From Dehalococcoidales bacterium (GTDB lineage Bacteria; Chloroflexota; Dehalococcoidia; Dehalococcoidales; UBA2162), in NCBI GenBank assembly GCA_020343555.1, contig CP070800.1:2208116-2272115 (forward strand): a stretch of 64,000 bases of DNA, given 5' to 3'. The notes beneath the pieces are model-generated. The model saw nothing but the letters and a program-made list of their open reading frames with translations, ran no database searches and was not told the DNA's origin. Position 1 is the stretch's first letter. Every line of letters begins with the position of its first letter. A program made the translations under genes and the position numbers. Positions 29,597 through 39,831 of the stretch are shown here, one piece after another.

Positions 29597-31582
29597 TTAT
29601 TTCATCGATACGGGTACAGAAACCCGCTTTATTAATCTGAAAGGATTATATTCGGTTCCTCCACCGTTATAAAACTTAAAGAGAAATTCTACAAAGCATA
29701 ACCTCAGAGAATGCATAAATCCTGTGATTGCCGTTAATACAAGATTTATCGTGTGACCGAATATTACGATAATTACAGCAAGAATTATACCGAGTACAGC
29801 AGCTATCCCGCTATTCAACATCTCAGTGAAAATCGTTGCCATCTGGTTAAAGGTAAAGGCCAGGTAGTATGTGGCAAGTCCTACACCGGCTAATCTGGCA
29901 TACGACATCACATCTCCTAAAAGACCGGTGATGTCAAAAAGCCATAAAATAGCACCCAGACCACCACTAACCATAATACTTGATATAATGACCAGTACTA
30001 TACCGGCAATCAGGAAATAAGAAAGAATCGAATATATCATCGGTGTAAAACCGGGAATATCTACACCCATCAGTGAATTAAGGATGGTGGGTATACCTAA
30101 TTGAATCATAGCAAGTCCTATTTTCGCTATGAATGTTCCTTTATCTCTTTCTTTTATGGCTTTTCTGAATGCAAGTATGTGGGCAATGTTGACATGGATA
30201 AATCCAATTCCAAGAGCTATACCGATAAACATCACCGGATCCTGAAGTGCTTCCTGGACACTGTTAACCAGTGCCAGATTTTCTATACCTACAAATTCAT
30301 ATATATTCCCAAAGTATTGTCCGCTTAGAAGCCCTCCAACAAGAGCGACTCCGCCGCAGATGTAAAGCAAACGCTGGAACTGCTTGAAATTTTCGGTGGT
30401 AGGGTCATCGGCAAACTTACTCAAAAGAAATCTACCGAGAAGCATTAAACCGATTGCATACAACACATCACAAATCATCAACCCGAAAAAGAAAGCGAAT
30501 GAATAAGTGATGACGGGAGTAGGATCCCATTCACGGTATTTAGGAGTAGCAAACAGGTTAACAATTATCTGGAAAGGCTTAAATCCCGCGGAATTCCTGT
30601 ATTTTGTCGGAGGTTCCTCTTCTACTTCGGGTTCTCTGGTATCCACGAATACGTAAGGAACTTTTTCTTTGATTTCAACCAAAGAATCTTCGATGACGTT
30701 TTTCGGCATCCACCCTTCAATTACCGTGATATATTTGGCTTCGCTGGCTTTTTCTAATACAGATAAGCGGTCATTTTCAGCAGCCAATGCTTCTCTAAGA
30801 AGCACAAGTTTCTTTAAATCAGTATCAATCTGACTAATCAGTTCTTCCGTAAGATTTTCTTTTTCCTGTTCATATCCGGTAATTTCATGATTACATTTAT
30901 CAAGGTACTCTTTAATTGAAATATCATCAGATGGAATATCCAGTATCCTTCCACCTGAACCTGATACAAGTGATAGTATCTTTTCAGCGTGCCTGGTGTC
31001 GGCAACGGCGTGGATAACAGTATCAGTACCTGCCGTCACTACAATATTCTCAGAAATAAATTCCGCCAGTGAGTTTCGCAGGTAATCGGCAGATTCTGTG
31101 GGGGCAACGATAATCCTGGATATAAGGTGTTTTCCTGAATAATTAAGGTCTCTTACGCTGAGTTGGATATTTTCAGCAACTGGTTCAAGATAGGTGCTAA
31201 TCTCATTCAAATGGTGATGTTTTTCAGTAACTTCCTGAATTCGTTCCTGAAGCCTGCTTGTCTTGTTATAAATCCGTTTGACTTCATCGGCAATTTCACC
31301 AAAGGGCTGGGTGTATATGACTTCGATATCCTCACCGATCGTGACCGTATCCCTTTCGGGAAGGTAACCGAGTATTTTTGTGACATAAGAAGTAAGTTCA
31401 TTCACTTCTCTGTGAGCCTGTTCGATGGCTGCTCTGTCTATCGGATCAAGCTCATCACTTTCTTCTACATCAAGCACACCGATATTTTGCAGAGTTTTAA
31501 GCGTGCGGTCAGAGTCATCTCTGATCGTTACTACTCTCATTTTATCCATCGGTTCAGCTGTGTTAATCAGGATAGGCGCCAT
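29597..31582 (-). CDS. atpI: V-type ATPase subunit I (a subunit)
   Basis: 661 residues. The N-terminal 330 or so are soluble and helical (stator arm); the C-terminal half has about eight membrane helices. LLGDVMSYARLAGVGLATYYLA carries the Arg expected at the ion half-channel. Four bases separate it from subunit H. Confidence 0.95.
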   Translation of the reverse strand: MAPILINTAEPMDKMRVVTIRDDSDRTLKTLQNIGVLDVEESDELDPIDRAAIEQAHREVNELTSYVTKILGYLPERDTVTIGEDIEVIYTQPFGEIADEVKRIYNKTSRLQERIQEVTEKHHHLNEISTYLEPVAENIQLSVRDLNYSGKHLISRIIVAPTESADYLRNSLAEFISENIVVTAGTDTVIHAVADTRHAEKILSLVSGSGGRILDIPSDDISIKEYLDKCNHEITGYEQEKENLTEELISQIDTDLKKLVLLREALAAENDRLSVLEKASEAKYITVIEGWMPKNVIEDSLVEIKEKVPYVFVDTREPEVEEEPPTKYRNSAGFKPFQIIVNLFATPKYREWDPTPVITYSFAFFFGLMICDVLYAIGLMLLGRFLLSKFADDPTTENFKQFQRLLYICGGVALVGGLLSGQYFGNIYEFVGIENLALVNSVQEALQDPVMFIGIALGIGFIHVNIAHILAFRKAIKERDKGTFIAKIGLAMIQLGIPTILNSLMGVDIPGFTPMIYSILSYFLIAGIVLVIISSIMVSGGLGAILWLFDITGLLGDVMSYARLAGVGLATYYLAFTFNQMATIFTEMLNSGIAAVLGIILAVIIVIFGHTINLVLTAITGFMHSLRLCFVEFLFKFYNGGGTEYNPFRLIKRVSVPVSMK

Positions 31583-31586
31583 GAAT

Positions 31587-31892
31587 TTATGCTCCGGTCA
31601 CGAGTTTTACCATGCGGTCTATAATTTCATCGATCTTTCGTTCACTTCCGGACCTGATCTCTTCTGCCTGATGTTTTGCTTTTTTAACTTCTTTTTCCGC
31701 GTCGTGGTTAGCCGTTTCTATAATTTTTTGACCAGCAACTTTTGCTTCATCGAGTGATAACGGAGATGACAAAATTTCCTGGCTTTTTTTATTAGCTTCG
31801 GATAGTATTTCGTTAGCTTTAGCCTTGGCAGTGTCAAAGGATTTTTCTGCTTCAATTTCAAGGTTTTCTATATTGCTTGTAACTTTTTCCAA
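31587..31892 (-). CDS. atpH: V-type ATPase subunit H (peripheral stalk)
   Basis: 101-residue charged coiled coil at the head of the operon, as expected for archaeal/V-type subunit H (AhaH), which pairs with subunit E. TTG start at 31892 with AAGGAGG upstream. Family assignment rests on position, length and helix pattern, as the sequence is low in motifs. Confidence 0.85.
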   Translation of the reverse strand: MEKVTSNIENLEIEAEKSFDTAKAKANEILSEANKKSQEILSSPLSLDEAKVAGQKIIETANHDAEKEVKKAKHQAEEIRSGSERKIDEIIDRMVKLVTGA

Positions 31893-32098
31893 AACTCAAT
31901 CCTCCTTCGATAAATCGCAGAGAAAACTTGATTTTATAGTTGTTACGCGACCGGATAAATCATCTTTCTAGGAGAATATTTTTAGACACGCTTAAATTAT
32001 CTCCTGCAATATACTGTAATATAATGTGTGAACTTGACGAGTTGACCGTCAATATTATAACAAATAAGCTCCAGAGTTAAAAGTGTAAACTGGATAAA

Positions 32099-33136
32099 TT
32101 ACGAAGCCATTGAAAATAGCACATAAGCACCAGTAATATAAAGCCCGATAAGAAGAAGTGCGTACCAGCTTATTGCTCGGAAGAATTTCCTCTCCCGCTT
32201 GAATCTTATTCCCAGGAGTATAGCACCGGTCATAATAATAGCAATCACAGCACTTATGGTGTGTGCACTGGAAACCGATGATAGTAACAAACCTTTTGTA
32301 TATAGCACGTCGAGCACGAATATGTACATAACATCGAGCATGTTAGCCCCGAAGATATCTGCGACTGCCAGATCGATCGCCCCTATTCTGAAGGCGGATA
32401 TGGCGACTATCAGTTCCGGCATCGAGGTACTAACCGCAAGAAAAATACTCCCTACAAAGCTGGAATCCCATCCGGTGACTTCGGCGATTTCATTGCCGAC
32501 ATACGACAACCATACTCCGGTTGCTACTATTACCACCGCACCGAGAACAAATTTCAGCCATAACCATTTAATTTCATGATCCTCTACAGTGTCATTAGGC
32601 GAAACTTCAGCGGTCTCTTCCGGAAAAGCAGGTGTAAGTGAAAGCTGAAAGTTACGTTCTGAGGTAAATATCCGCCATGCTCCTGTGATATAAATAACGA
32701 AAATAAGTATTCCGGGGACTCCCACCCATCCTACCGAAAGTTTACCAATACTATCGCTGAAACCGGTACTCAAAGCGACTATTCCCAGCATGATAATACC
32801 AATTAATGCCGAACTGGAATGTCTCATGCTGGCAAAGTTCAATACCGGTGTATTTCGGTTCATTATGTCAATTATAGCAATGACGCAGAGATTAAATATA
32901 CAGCTGCCGAGTAGCGTGCCGACTCCAAGATCAGGAACACCTTGATCACCTGCTAATGTGACGGAACTAATGCCGGTTATCAATTCCGGCATCGAGGTTA
33001 TGATTCCGAGGAGAAGCATCCCTATCCAGATTCTTCCTAGTCCGGTTTTTTCAGCAATGACATCGGCATACCGGGTTGTCTTTGTCCCGGCAAAGAGGAT
33101 TATGACAATACACAGCAGGAATTTAATCCAGACCAA
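32099..33136 (-). CDS. Sodium/calcium exchanger family membrane protein
   Basis: 345 residues with ten or so helices in two inverted halves. The alpha repeats GIITSMPELITGISSVTLAG and AVSTSMPELIVAISAFRIG carry the ion-binding Glu residues of the CaCA superfamily (YrbG/NCX_Mj type). A charged loop lies between the halves near residue 170. TTG start with AAGGAGT upstream. It would expel Ca2+ at the cost of Na+, or the reverse, fitting a Na+-based cell. Confidence 0.88.
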   Translation of the reverse strand: MVWIKFLLCIVIILFAGTKTTRYADVIAEKTGLGRIWIGMLLLGIITSMPELITGISSVTLAGDQGVPDLGVGTLLGSCIFNLCVIAIIDIMNRNTPVLNFASMRHSSSALIGIIMLGIVALSTGFSDSIGKLSVGWVGVPGILIFVIYITGAWRIFTSERNFQLSLTPAFPEETAEVSPNDTVEDHEIKWLWLKFVLGAVVIVATGVWLSYVGNEIAEVTGWDSSFVGSIFLAVSTSMPELIVAISAFRIGAIDLAVADIFGANMLDVMYIFVLDVLYTKGLLLSSVSSAHTISAVIAIIMTGAILLGIRFKRERKFFRAISWYALLLIGLYITGAYVLFSMAS

Positions 33137-33201
33137 AAACAGGGACTCCTTGTGAAATAATCAGAACCACGAGAAAAGAATACTACAGCTTATTTCGATT
33201 A

Positions 33202-34656
33202 TCAATTACCGTTTAAAGATTCCAGGTATTCCCGGTACCAGACCAGATGCCTGATAACCCTGGCAGCTCTATGGGGTTGAGGGTAGATGAGAAATCCTTC
33301 CTTGTGATAGGTGATATAGGCTGCGATATCGTTCGCTGAGTTCGGGTACCCTCCCACCATGTAGAGAGGAACATCGTACTTCCGAACTTGCTGGAAAAAT
33401 TCACGGGCGTGCTGTGCTTCAGACTGGTCAGGTGAATCATCAATGTCAGTCGATACTCTCTCGATCCCCCTCCTGGGAGTACGATGGATTCGCCCAAGCC
33501 ATGCATTCGAAAGCAACGCATCAAGGTTCTTATCTTCGAGGAGTATCCACAGTGTCTTGATAATCTCAGGGCTGTGGGCGACATTAGAGCCGACAAGATC
33601 GACAGGATTAGCATGAGACCAGCGTTCCGGAAGCAACGCGTTAAGTTTTTCGATAGTAGATTCTTCCAGGTCGGTTATTTCCAAGCCTTCATTTTCACAT
33701 GACTCTGTTGCTACCACACCAAGTCCGCCGCCCATGGTAAGTATCCCAACTTTCCTGCCTTTTGGTAAAGGCTGGTTCAGTAACGCTGCAACCACATCAC
33801 ATAATTCGTCATCATCCTTCACCCGTATCACTCCAGCCTGTTTAAATGCCGCGGAGTATACTTCGTCAGCTCCTGTCAAGGCCCCAACATGAGACCTTGA
33901 AGCCCTGGTTGCACTTTTAGTACCACCCGATTTGAGTACAACAATCGGTTTCTTCCTGGTTATCTCACTTGCGGTCTTCAGGAAACGCCGAGCATCACGC
34001 AATCCTTCGATGTAAAGAGCAATCACTTTAGTGTTGGGTTCACCGGCGAAATACTCAAGGTAATCTTCCAGGTAAATACTTGCCTCGTTACCGCAACAGA
34101 CAAACCGGCTGAAACTCATTCCATACCTTTCTGCGTTCTGGATAATCCTTGCTCCCATGTTGCCACTCTGTGCTATCAAAGCAACATTCCCGGGCGGCAT
34201 ACCCTGCACGAAGTTTACGGTATTAAGTTTTGTGTGTGTGTCCATGTGCCCCATGGTGTTAGGACCGATGAACCGGATATTACCTTCACGGGCAATTTCA
34301 AGAATCTCCTTCTCTCTCGCAGCGCCTTCCTCACCAGTCTCTCTGAATCCACCAGAAATAATAAGAACCGAGTTCACTTTCTTTCGAACACATTCCCTGA
34401 GTGTGTTCGGTACCATTTCTGCCCTGACTACTATTGCCGCCATGTCAACCGGTTCAGGAATATCAAGTATGCCGGAAAAGGATTGATGTCCCATTATCTC
34501 CGAATAGGAAGGATTTACAGGATATATAGGGCGATTTTTCGGAGCGATGAGGTTGCTCATTATACGCCCTCCCCAGCTTCCGGGATTATTTGAGGCTCCA
34601 ATCACAGCAACCGATTCAGGATCAAACAGGCTTTTCCAAACATCGTCAGGTACCAA
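33202..34656 (-). CDS. NDP-forming acyl-CoA synthetase, alpha-type (CoA-binding)
   Basis: 484 residues of the succinyl-CoA-synthetase-like family that makes acyl-CoA from acid or ATP/GTP from acyl-CoA. The CoA-binding Rossmann domain (SVAVIGASNNPGSWGG) is followed by the flavodoxin-like domains; SRSHVGALTG holds the phosphohistidine (His256). The ATP-grasp (beta) part is absent, so a separate beta chain is needed; none is in this window. TTG start at 34656 with AAAGGAG upstream. Likely role: substrate-level phosphorylation or activation of an organic acid. Confidence 0.88.
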   Translation of the reverse strand: MVPDDVWKSLFDPESVAVIGASNNPGSWGGRIMSNLIAPKNRPIYPVNPSYSEIMGHQSFSGILDIPEPVDMAAIVVRAEMVPNTLRECVRKKVNSVLIISGGFRETGEEGAAREKEILEIAREGNIRFIGPNTMGHMDTHTKLNTVNFVQGMPPGNVALIAQSGNMGARIIQNAERYGMSFSRFVCCGNEASIYLEDYLEYFAGEPNTKVIALYIEGLRDARRFLKTASEITRKKPIVVLKSGGTKSATRASRSHVGALTGADEVYSAAFKQAGVIRVKDDDELCDVVAALLNQPLPKGRKVGILTMGGGLGVVATESCENEGLEITDLEESTIEKLNALLPERWSHANPVDLVGSNVAHSPEIIKTLWILLEDKNLDALLSNAWLGRIHRTPRRGIERVSTDIDDSPDQSEAQHAREFFQQVRKYDVPLYMVGGYPNSANDIAAYITYHKEGFLIYPQPHRAARVIRHLVWYREYLESLNGN

Positions 34657-34910
34657 TACAGTTCTCCTTTCAGGATACAGCAGGCTGATATATTATCGAA
34701 AGCTGCCTTAAAGGAAATCTTATCAGGTATGGATTCTGACGGTCAAATTAATGAATGTATAAAAAACGAACAGACATGTAAGAAACTATCCTGCAGGTTT
34801 ACATTTCGTACCATGAAAAATTAGGTAAATTGACCGAATCCGAATAATAGTAAATCTGTCATCTTTTTAGATATTTGCCTATGACAGACTTAAAAAGATC
34901 GAAAGATATA

Positions 34911-34986
34911 AAATCCCTCTCAACGAATACTAGTAGTCCACTGTATGAGCCATCTCCCTTTTGTAAAGGGAGAACGAGAGGGATTT
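34911..34986. repeat. Nested inverted repeat / terminator-like element
   Basis: Outer arms AAATCCCTCTC (34911-34921) and its complement (34976-34986) enclose a second perfect hairpin TCTCCCTTT-TGT-AAAGGGAGA (34953-34973). It lies 8 bases past the stop of the VOC gene and probably ends its transcript; the nested form resembles dispersed repeats. The rest of the 34657-34993 gap is AT-rich and empty. Confidence 0.5.
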
Positions 34987-34993
34987 ATACTAC

Positions 34994-35434
34994 TTACCTT
35001 TCGATTACTTCCAGCATAAAGCCACACTTTTCTTCGGTATCGAAGAATGCGTAGCCACCCTTCGTGGGTCGCCACCCTCTTTGAACGACTTTATATCCCT
35101 TTTTCGCCATATATTCGACCACTTCGTCGATATTATCCACGAAGAAGGAATAGTGCTGAATACCTTCACCGTGATTATCAAGAAAGTCTTTCTGCATACA
35201 TTCTGAAATCGGTTCGATAAGTTCTAATTCCAGCGGACCAATCTTCGTAAAAAGCATCTTCAATCGTACTTCGGTCGGTTCTCCCCAGGCTTCCCACTTC
35301 ACGGTCGGTTCTGCATCCAGTCCTCCGAAAGGGCCGATTCCTATATCTTCAAGATTTTTCTTCGCTTTCTCTATGTCTTTGACTATTATCCCTATCTGAC
35401 CAAAGTTGGTAAATGGCGATTGTTTCTCCATCAT
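34994..35434 (-). CDS. VOC superfamily protein, methylmalonyl-CoA epimerase-like (copy 1)
   Basis: 146 residues with two beta-alpha-beta-beta-beta modules. FGQIGIIVKDIEKAKKNL opens the first; EGIQHYSFFVDNID opens the second; CGFMLEVIE closes it. Metal ligands His at GIQHYSF and Glu in MLEVIE are visible; the first-strand His of true epimerases is Gly/Gln here (FGQIGI), as in its paralogue at 41784. Substrate unknown. It is co-directional with two CoA transferases and an AOR. Confidence 0.8.
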   Translation of the reverse strand: MMEKQSPFTNFGQIGIIVKDIEKAKKNLEDIGIGPFGGLDAEPTVKWEAWGEPTEVRLKMLFTKIGPLELELIEPISECMQKDFLDNHGEGIQHYSFFVDNIDEVVEYMAKKGYKVVQRGWRPTKGGYAFFDTEEKCGFMLEVIER

Positions 35435-35454
35435 TTCTCCTCCAGCTATATATC

Positions 35455-36636
35455 TTAATTAATCACCTCTTCGGCAACCAGTTCCTCATATTTCTCGTCT
35501 GGAATACCGAGTATCTCTTTAAACACGTATTCATTATGTTCACCAAGTAAAGGAGGAAGTTTCAGATCGTAGGTATATTTCGACATTTCAAAGTGAGGAC
35601 CAGCTTGAGTACGGAATTTCCCAATTCCGGGATATTCGAGTTCTTTAAAAAATCCTCTCTCCCTAATATGAGGATCTTTGTCCATTACGTCTTCGCCGGT
35701 TGCGACTACCCCCGCGGCAATCCCGGCTTCCTGCATCAGGTTCATAACCTCTTCAGCAGTGTGCTGTTCATTCCACGCATTTACTATTGCATCCAGTTCT
35801 TCTTCATTCTCTTTCCTGTCAGCAAGTGTTTTGAACCTGGGATCTGAAATAAGCGAAGGATTTCCGATTACACTACAGAAGTTCGCCCATTCCTCCTCAG
35901 TAAATACGGCAATAGCGCACCACCTGTCATCGCCGGTACACCGATAGGCATTATGAGGAGTTGCATATGGATGTTTATTTCCTTCCCTGTAGGCTATTCT
36001 TCCGTTTGCACTGTAATCCAGAACCAGTGGTGCCATGAACTGTACACCATTTTCATACTGGGACATGTCAATGTACTGTCCTTTTCCGGTACGTCTCCGG
36101 TACTCAAGTGCAGCCATCAGGGCAATGATGTTGTAACGAGGAGCAATGAAGTCAGTATAAGCTGCTATCCATGCCGGAGGTCTATCCGGCCAGCCGAGTA
36201 TATTACTGAATCCGGCAAGCGCCGTCAGTTTATGACCGGAACCGGGATGATTGTAATGAGGTCCGGTCTGTCCCTGCATTGATGTGCTGAGCATGATAAT
36301 ATCAGGCTTCATCTCCTTGAGTACGTCATAGCCAAGTCCAATCCTGTTCATCGTCCCACCGGCGAAATTTTCTATTACGATATCCGCTTTCGATACCAGT
36401 TCTTTTGCCAGCTCTATTCCGCGGTGATCCCGGGTATTAATGGTCACACTGAGTTTCGAAGTACAATACTGGTCGGTACTGCCTGAGCGTGGTTGACCTC
36501 TCAACCAGCCCGGTCTCTTCCTTGATTCAACGATTATTACCTCAGCTCCGAGGTCGGACAGGTGCTTGGTCGTTAACGGACCGGTAAGATGCCAGGTAAA
36601 ATCTATCACTCTTATTCCTTCAAGTAATTTTTCCAT
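35455..36636 (-). CDS. CaiB/BaiF CoA-transferase (copy with catalytic Asp)
   Basis: Class III CoA transferase, 393 residues from the ATG at 36636, which follows AAGGAGAT; an upstream ATG at 36657 overlaps the ribosome site. Family segments: VIDFTWHLTGPLTTKHLSDLGAEVI, ADIVIENFAGG, and YTDFIAPR with Asp162 at the position of the acyl-carrying Asp, then TGKGQYIDMSQYE. It moves CoA between acids. The neighbouring copy just upstream suggests a two-chain enzyme. Confidence 0.9.
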   Translation of the reverse strand: MEKLLEGIRVIDFTWHLTGPLTTKHLSDLGAEVIIVESRKRPGWLRGQPRSGSTDQYCTSKLSVTINTRDHRGIELAKELVSKADIVIENFAGGTMNRIGLGYDVLKEMKPDIIMLSTSMQGQTGPHYNHPGSGHKLTALAGFSNILGWPDRPPAWIAAYTDFIAPRYNIIALMAALEYRRRTGKGQYIDMSQYENGVQFMAPLVLDYSANGRIAYREGNKHPYATPHNAYRCTGDDRWCAIAVFTEEEWANFCSVIGNPSLISDPRFKTLADRKENEEELDAIVNAWNEQHTAEEVMNLMQEAGIAAGVVATGEDVMDKDPHIRERGFFKELEYPGIGKFRTQAGPHFEMSKYTYDLKLPPLLGEHNEYVFKEILGIPDEKYEELVAEEVIN

Positions 36637-36661
36637 GCTAATATCTCCTTCACACATTCCG

Positions 36662-37915
36662 TTAAACGATACCGGATTGTTTCAATTCTGCCAGCTTATC
36701 TTCGGTAATCCCAAGTTCGTCGTATATCTCACTATTATGTTCTCCTATATGAGGAGCGCGGCGTGATATTCCGGGTCTGGCTTCCGACGTAACGGCAAAA
36801 GCTCCGGGATAAGTCAGAGTCGTTTCAAGTTCAGGGTGCTCTATTTCGTGCCAGAAATCTCTCGATTTCAGTTGAACGCTTTCCAGAAGATCCGGCGTTG
36901 TCGACACCGGGTAAAGCATAATTCGGTTCTTAACGGCACCTTCAAGCAATTCGGCTTTAGTACGTTTCAGGAAAAATCTTGCGGTAGGCTCTTCTATCTG
37001 GTCCATTTCTTCCTGTGATATCTGGGGGAAATCAGGCCTTTGCCAGTCGAAGTTTTTCAGGAAATCGTTCGTCACGCCTTCCTCTTCCATCCACTTTATC
37101 AGGGGTAGGCTTGGAGAAAGTACCGAATTTCCGCCATGAGACCACGATACCCAGCCGTCTTTACAGGGCCAAATCTGGGTTGTTCGGTGGTTCGACTGGA
37201 TCATCCCACCGCCACCGCGTTTTTGGACTATCTGCCTGATATCCCACATCCCGGTGATATGCTCCAGGCAGTGGACTACCGATTCCTGTATAGATACGTC
37301 TATCTGCTGCCCTTCGCCCGTAAGCCATCGATAATAGAGAGCCGTTAGAGCACCCTGCGCACCGTCAGCGCCTGCATGCAGGTAAGCCTGTGAATGATGA
37401 GAGAAATGGGGTGGTGGGCGATCAACGTCACCCCAGGGAGCCATATCACCTCCCATCGCCCAGGCAACGATATCTGCCGTCTTCCAGTCCCTGTGCGGTC
37501 CGGTCTGTCCGAAAGGAGTAATCGAAATGAGAATGATACCGGGATTAATTTTCTCCAGATCGGCATACCCGAGTCCAAGGTTGTCCAGGTATCCGGGGGA
37601 GAAGGTCTCGATAACGAAATCAGCCGTCGTCACCAGTTGTTTAAAGATTTTCCTACCTTCCGGCTGTTCGATATCCAGTGTTATTCCCTTTTTGCTGGTA
37701 TTAAGAGCAAGCCAGAACAGACTTTTTTCCGGATTCGGATCATCGTGGTAGAAGGGACCAAGCTTTCGGGCATCGTCACCACCGGGTTTTTCTACCTTAA
37801 TTACATCGGCTCCCAGGTCTCCGAGTATCTTTCCGCATAAAAGACCTTTTTCATCGGAAAGGTCCAGTACCCGGTATGGACTGAGAACAGAATCTCCCTT
37901 AACTTCTTCGAGCAT
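36662..37915 (-). CDS. CaiB/BaiF CoA-transferase (copy lacking the usual Asp)
   Basis: 417 residues of the same family (RVLDLSDEKGLLCGKILGDLGADVIKVE, ADFVIETFSPGYL, TGEGQQIDVSIQES). Where its partner has YTDFIAP, this chain reads HSQAYLHAG, with Gln176 in place of the expected Asp, though alignment by eye leaves room for error. ATG at 37915 with AGGAGG upstream. Paired CaiB-type chains such as BbsEF or succinyl-CoA:malate transferase work as heteromers; that may apply here. Confidence 0.88.
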   Translation of the reverse strand: MLEEVKGDSVLSPYRVLDLSDEKGLLCGKILGDLGADVIKVEKPGGDDARKLGPFYHDDPNPEKSLFWLALNTSKKGITLDIEQPEGRKIFKQLVTTADFVIETFSPGYLDNLGLGYADLEKINPGIILISITPFGQTGPHRDWKTADIVAWAMGGDMAPWGDVDRPPPHFSHHSQAYLHAGADGAQGALTALYYRWLTGEGQQIDVSIQESVVHCLEHITGMWDIRQIVQKRGGGGMIQSNHRTTQIWPCKDGWVSWSHGGNSVLSPSLPLIKWMEEEGVTNDFLKNFDWQRPDFPQISQEEMDQIEEPTARFFLKRTKAELLEGAVKNRIMLYPVSTTPDLLESVQLKSRDFWHEIEHPELETTLTYPGAFAVTSEARPGISRRAPHIGEHNSEIYDELGITEDKLAELKQSGIV

Positions 37916-37971
37916 ACTAACCTCCTGTGGATATTGTTTATATACATCTTAATTATGTGCTGATAATCTTG

Positions 37972-39831
37972 CTACCAGATATCCTTGATTACCGATTCAA
38001 GTCCTAATTGTGTAAGGGTGTCGGGAAGCGGTTTCCCTGTGGTTTTATCCCAGCCCATTCGGTCGTAATAATCATCCAGCATTTTATCCAGGAAAGGAAG
38101 TACTTCTCTTCCTGCTACCGGACCGTCCACGGGAGTCGAACCATATCTTGGAGAGGGAGCTTCCATTTCCCTGGTATGACCGCACCTGAAATTATACACT
38201 CTGAAAAGATTAACTATTCTGAGACCTACGGTCTGTGCATCATTTTCCGTAAATTCCCAGCCGGTTGCCGCCTGGACAGCTTCAGCCAAAGTTTCTAATT
38301 CAACCAGAGTTGCGAATCGGCACGTACCCAGCGTGTCTTCAAATGACATCCTTCCTTTACCTGAGGTAGCAACTTCAACCGTGTCCTGCCATTCATTACC
38401 GGTGCTGACAATTCCAACAGGACGAGATTCCAGGGTGCTGGTATTCGATGTCAGTTTATCGAACATTTCCGTAAGGTATCCTCTATGGTCATACCCGCGT
38501 GGTGTATTACCCTTGAGAGTATGAACCGCAAACTCGGTCGCTCCTTTTCCGATAAGCTTGCCAGCACGCATCGCTCCTTCGGCTAATTTGTCTCCGATTT
38601 CCTGCCTATTAGCGATTTTATACAATATGTCTCTTGTTGCTTCAGCATCTCCCCAGTTAAGCTCGATTCCTCCGGTATCTTCTTTAGTGATAAGACCTTT
38701 TTCGTAGCATTCCATCGCGAGACCGATCACCCAGCCGGTTTCATTCATTTCGAGACCCAGGCGATCTACCACGTTTGTCAGCATCATTGCTGATGCTACT
38801 TCCATGTTGCCGATCTGGCTACCCATTGCCGAAAGGCATTCAAACTCCGGTTCTTCCACAACCATACCCGTATACGGTCCTTCGGTAATGGTGGATTCGT
38901 GGCAGTGCTTCATCTGGCATGCCCAGCACGGAGTATGTTTCGGATTAAACCTGCCACGTATATATTCCGGGGTAAACTGCTCGAGTTTTTCTATATCAGG
39001 ATAAATGTTGGTCGTGTAATTTTTTATCGGTAATGCGCCGGTTTGTTCTACCATTCGGTAGGTCCCAAGTGTTCCATACTTATAAAGGTTACTGCCCATC
39101 CTGCCGTTTTTAATTGTATCGACAATCTCTCGAGATAACTGAGATATTTTGTCAGGATCACTCAGGCTAACGCTACGCTTTCCTCGTGCGACCGCAATCG
39201 CCTTTAATTTTTTCGATCCCATAACGGCACCGGTACCGTTATGTCCAGCTACGTGACCTCGATCAGCTACAATGGCTGCGAATTTTACGAGATTTTCTCC
39301 GGATGGTCCGATGGCTGCGACACTCATCTCCGTTTTCTTGTAGCCCAGTTCTTCTTTTATAAGCTCATCGGTTTCCCAGACGTCTTTTCCTACAAGACGG
39401 GAGGCATCCCTGATCTCAACGATGCCGTCATGAACGTAAAGGTAGACGAAATTGTTCGATATGCCCTGAATAATTATTCCATCCAGGCCCGAGAGTTTCA
39501 GATAGGCTCCCCAGAATCCGTTTGCCTGGCTCGATGTCGCACCATTGGTGAGACAACCTTTGGTAGAAACCGAAAAAGTTCCTCCCCCCGGAATCCTCGT
39601 GCCAGCCAGGGGGCCGGTGGTGAATATAAGGCGATTTTCAGGAAAAAAGCAGTCGATATCCGGATCCACTTCATCATAGAGATACATTGCTCCCAATCCG
39701 GCTCCGCCAATCCATTTTTTCAGTATCTCTTCTTTTGGGAATTCTTCATTCGTCGTTCCGGTAGTAAGATCTACTCTTATTATTTTTCCTGCGTATCCGA
39801 ATTGTTTCGATTCTTTACTAGCACTATCCAT
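37972..39831 (-). CDS. Aldehyde ferredoxin oxidoreductase family protein (AOR copy 2)
   Basis: 619 residues. WIGGAGLGAMYLYDE, TGPLAGTRIPGGG and GHNGTGAVMGSKKLKA are the tungstopterin-domain signatures. The Fe-S ligands are spaced CxxCxxxxC (Cys302, 305, 310), one residue more than in the other two copies, with a distal Cys in LGTCRFATL. First gene of a run with two CoA transferases and a VOC protein (all minus), so its product acid may be converted directly to a CoA ester. Confidence 0.92.
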   Translation of the reverse strand: MDSASKESKQFGYAGKIIRVDLTTGTTNEEFPKEEILKKWIGGAGLGAMYLYDEVDPDIDCFFPENRLIFTTGPLAGTRIPGGGTFSVSTKGCLTNGATSSQANGFWGAYLKLSGLDGIIIQGISNNFVYLYVHDGIVEIRDASRLVGKDVWETDELIKEELGYKKTEMSVAAIGPSGENLVKFAAIVADRGHVAGHNGTGAVMGSKKLKAIAVARGKRSVSLSDPDKISQLSREIVDTIKNGRMGSNLYKYGTLGTYRMVEQTGALPIKNYTTNIYPDIEKLEQFTPEYIRGRFNPKHTPCWACQMKHCHESTITEGPYTGMVVEEPEFECLSAMGSQIGNMEVASAMMLTNVVDRLGLEMNETGWVIGLAMECYEKGLITKEDTGGIELNWGDAEATRDILYKIANRQEIGDKLAEGAMRAGKLIGKGATEFAVHTLKGNTPRGYDHRGYLTEMFDKLTSNTSTLESRPVGIVSTGNEWQDTVEVATSGKGRMSFEDTLGTCRFATLVELETLAEAVQAATGWEFTENDAQTVGLRIVNLFRVYNFRCGHTREMEAPSPRYGSTPVDGPVAGREVLPFLDKMLDDYYDRMGWDKTTGKPLPDTLTQLGLESVIKDIW

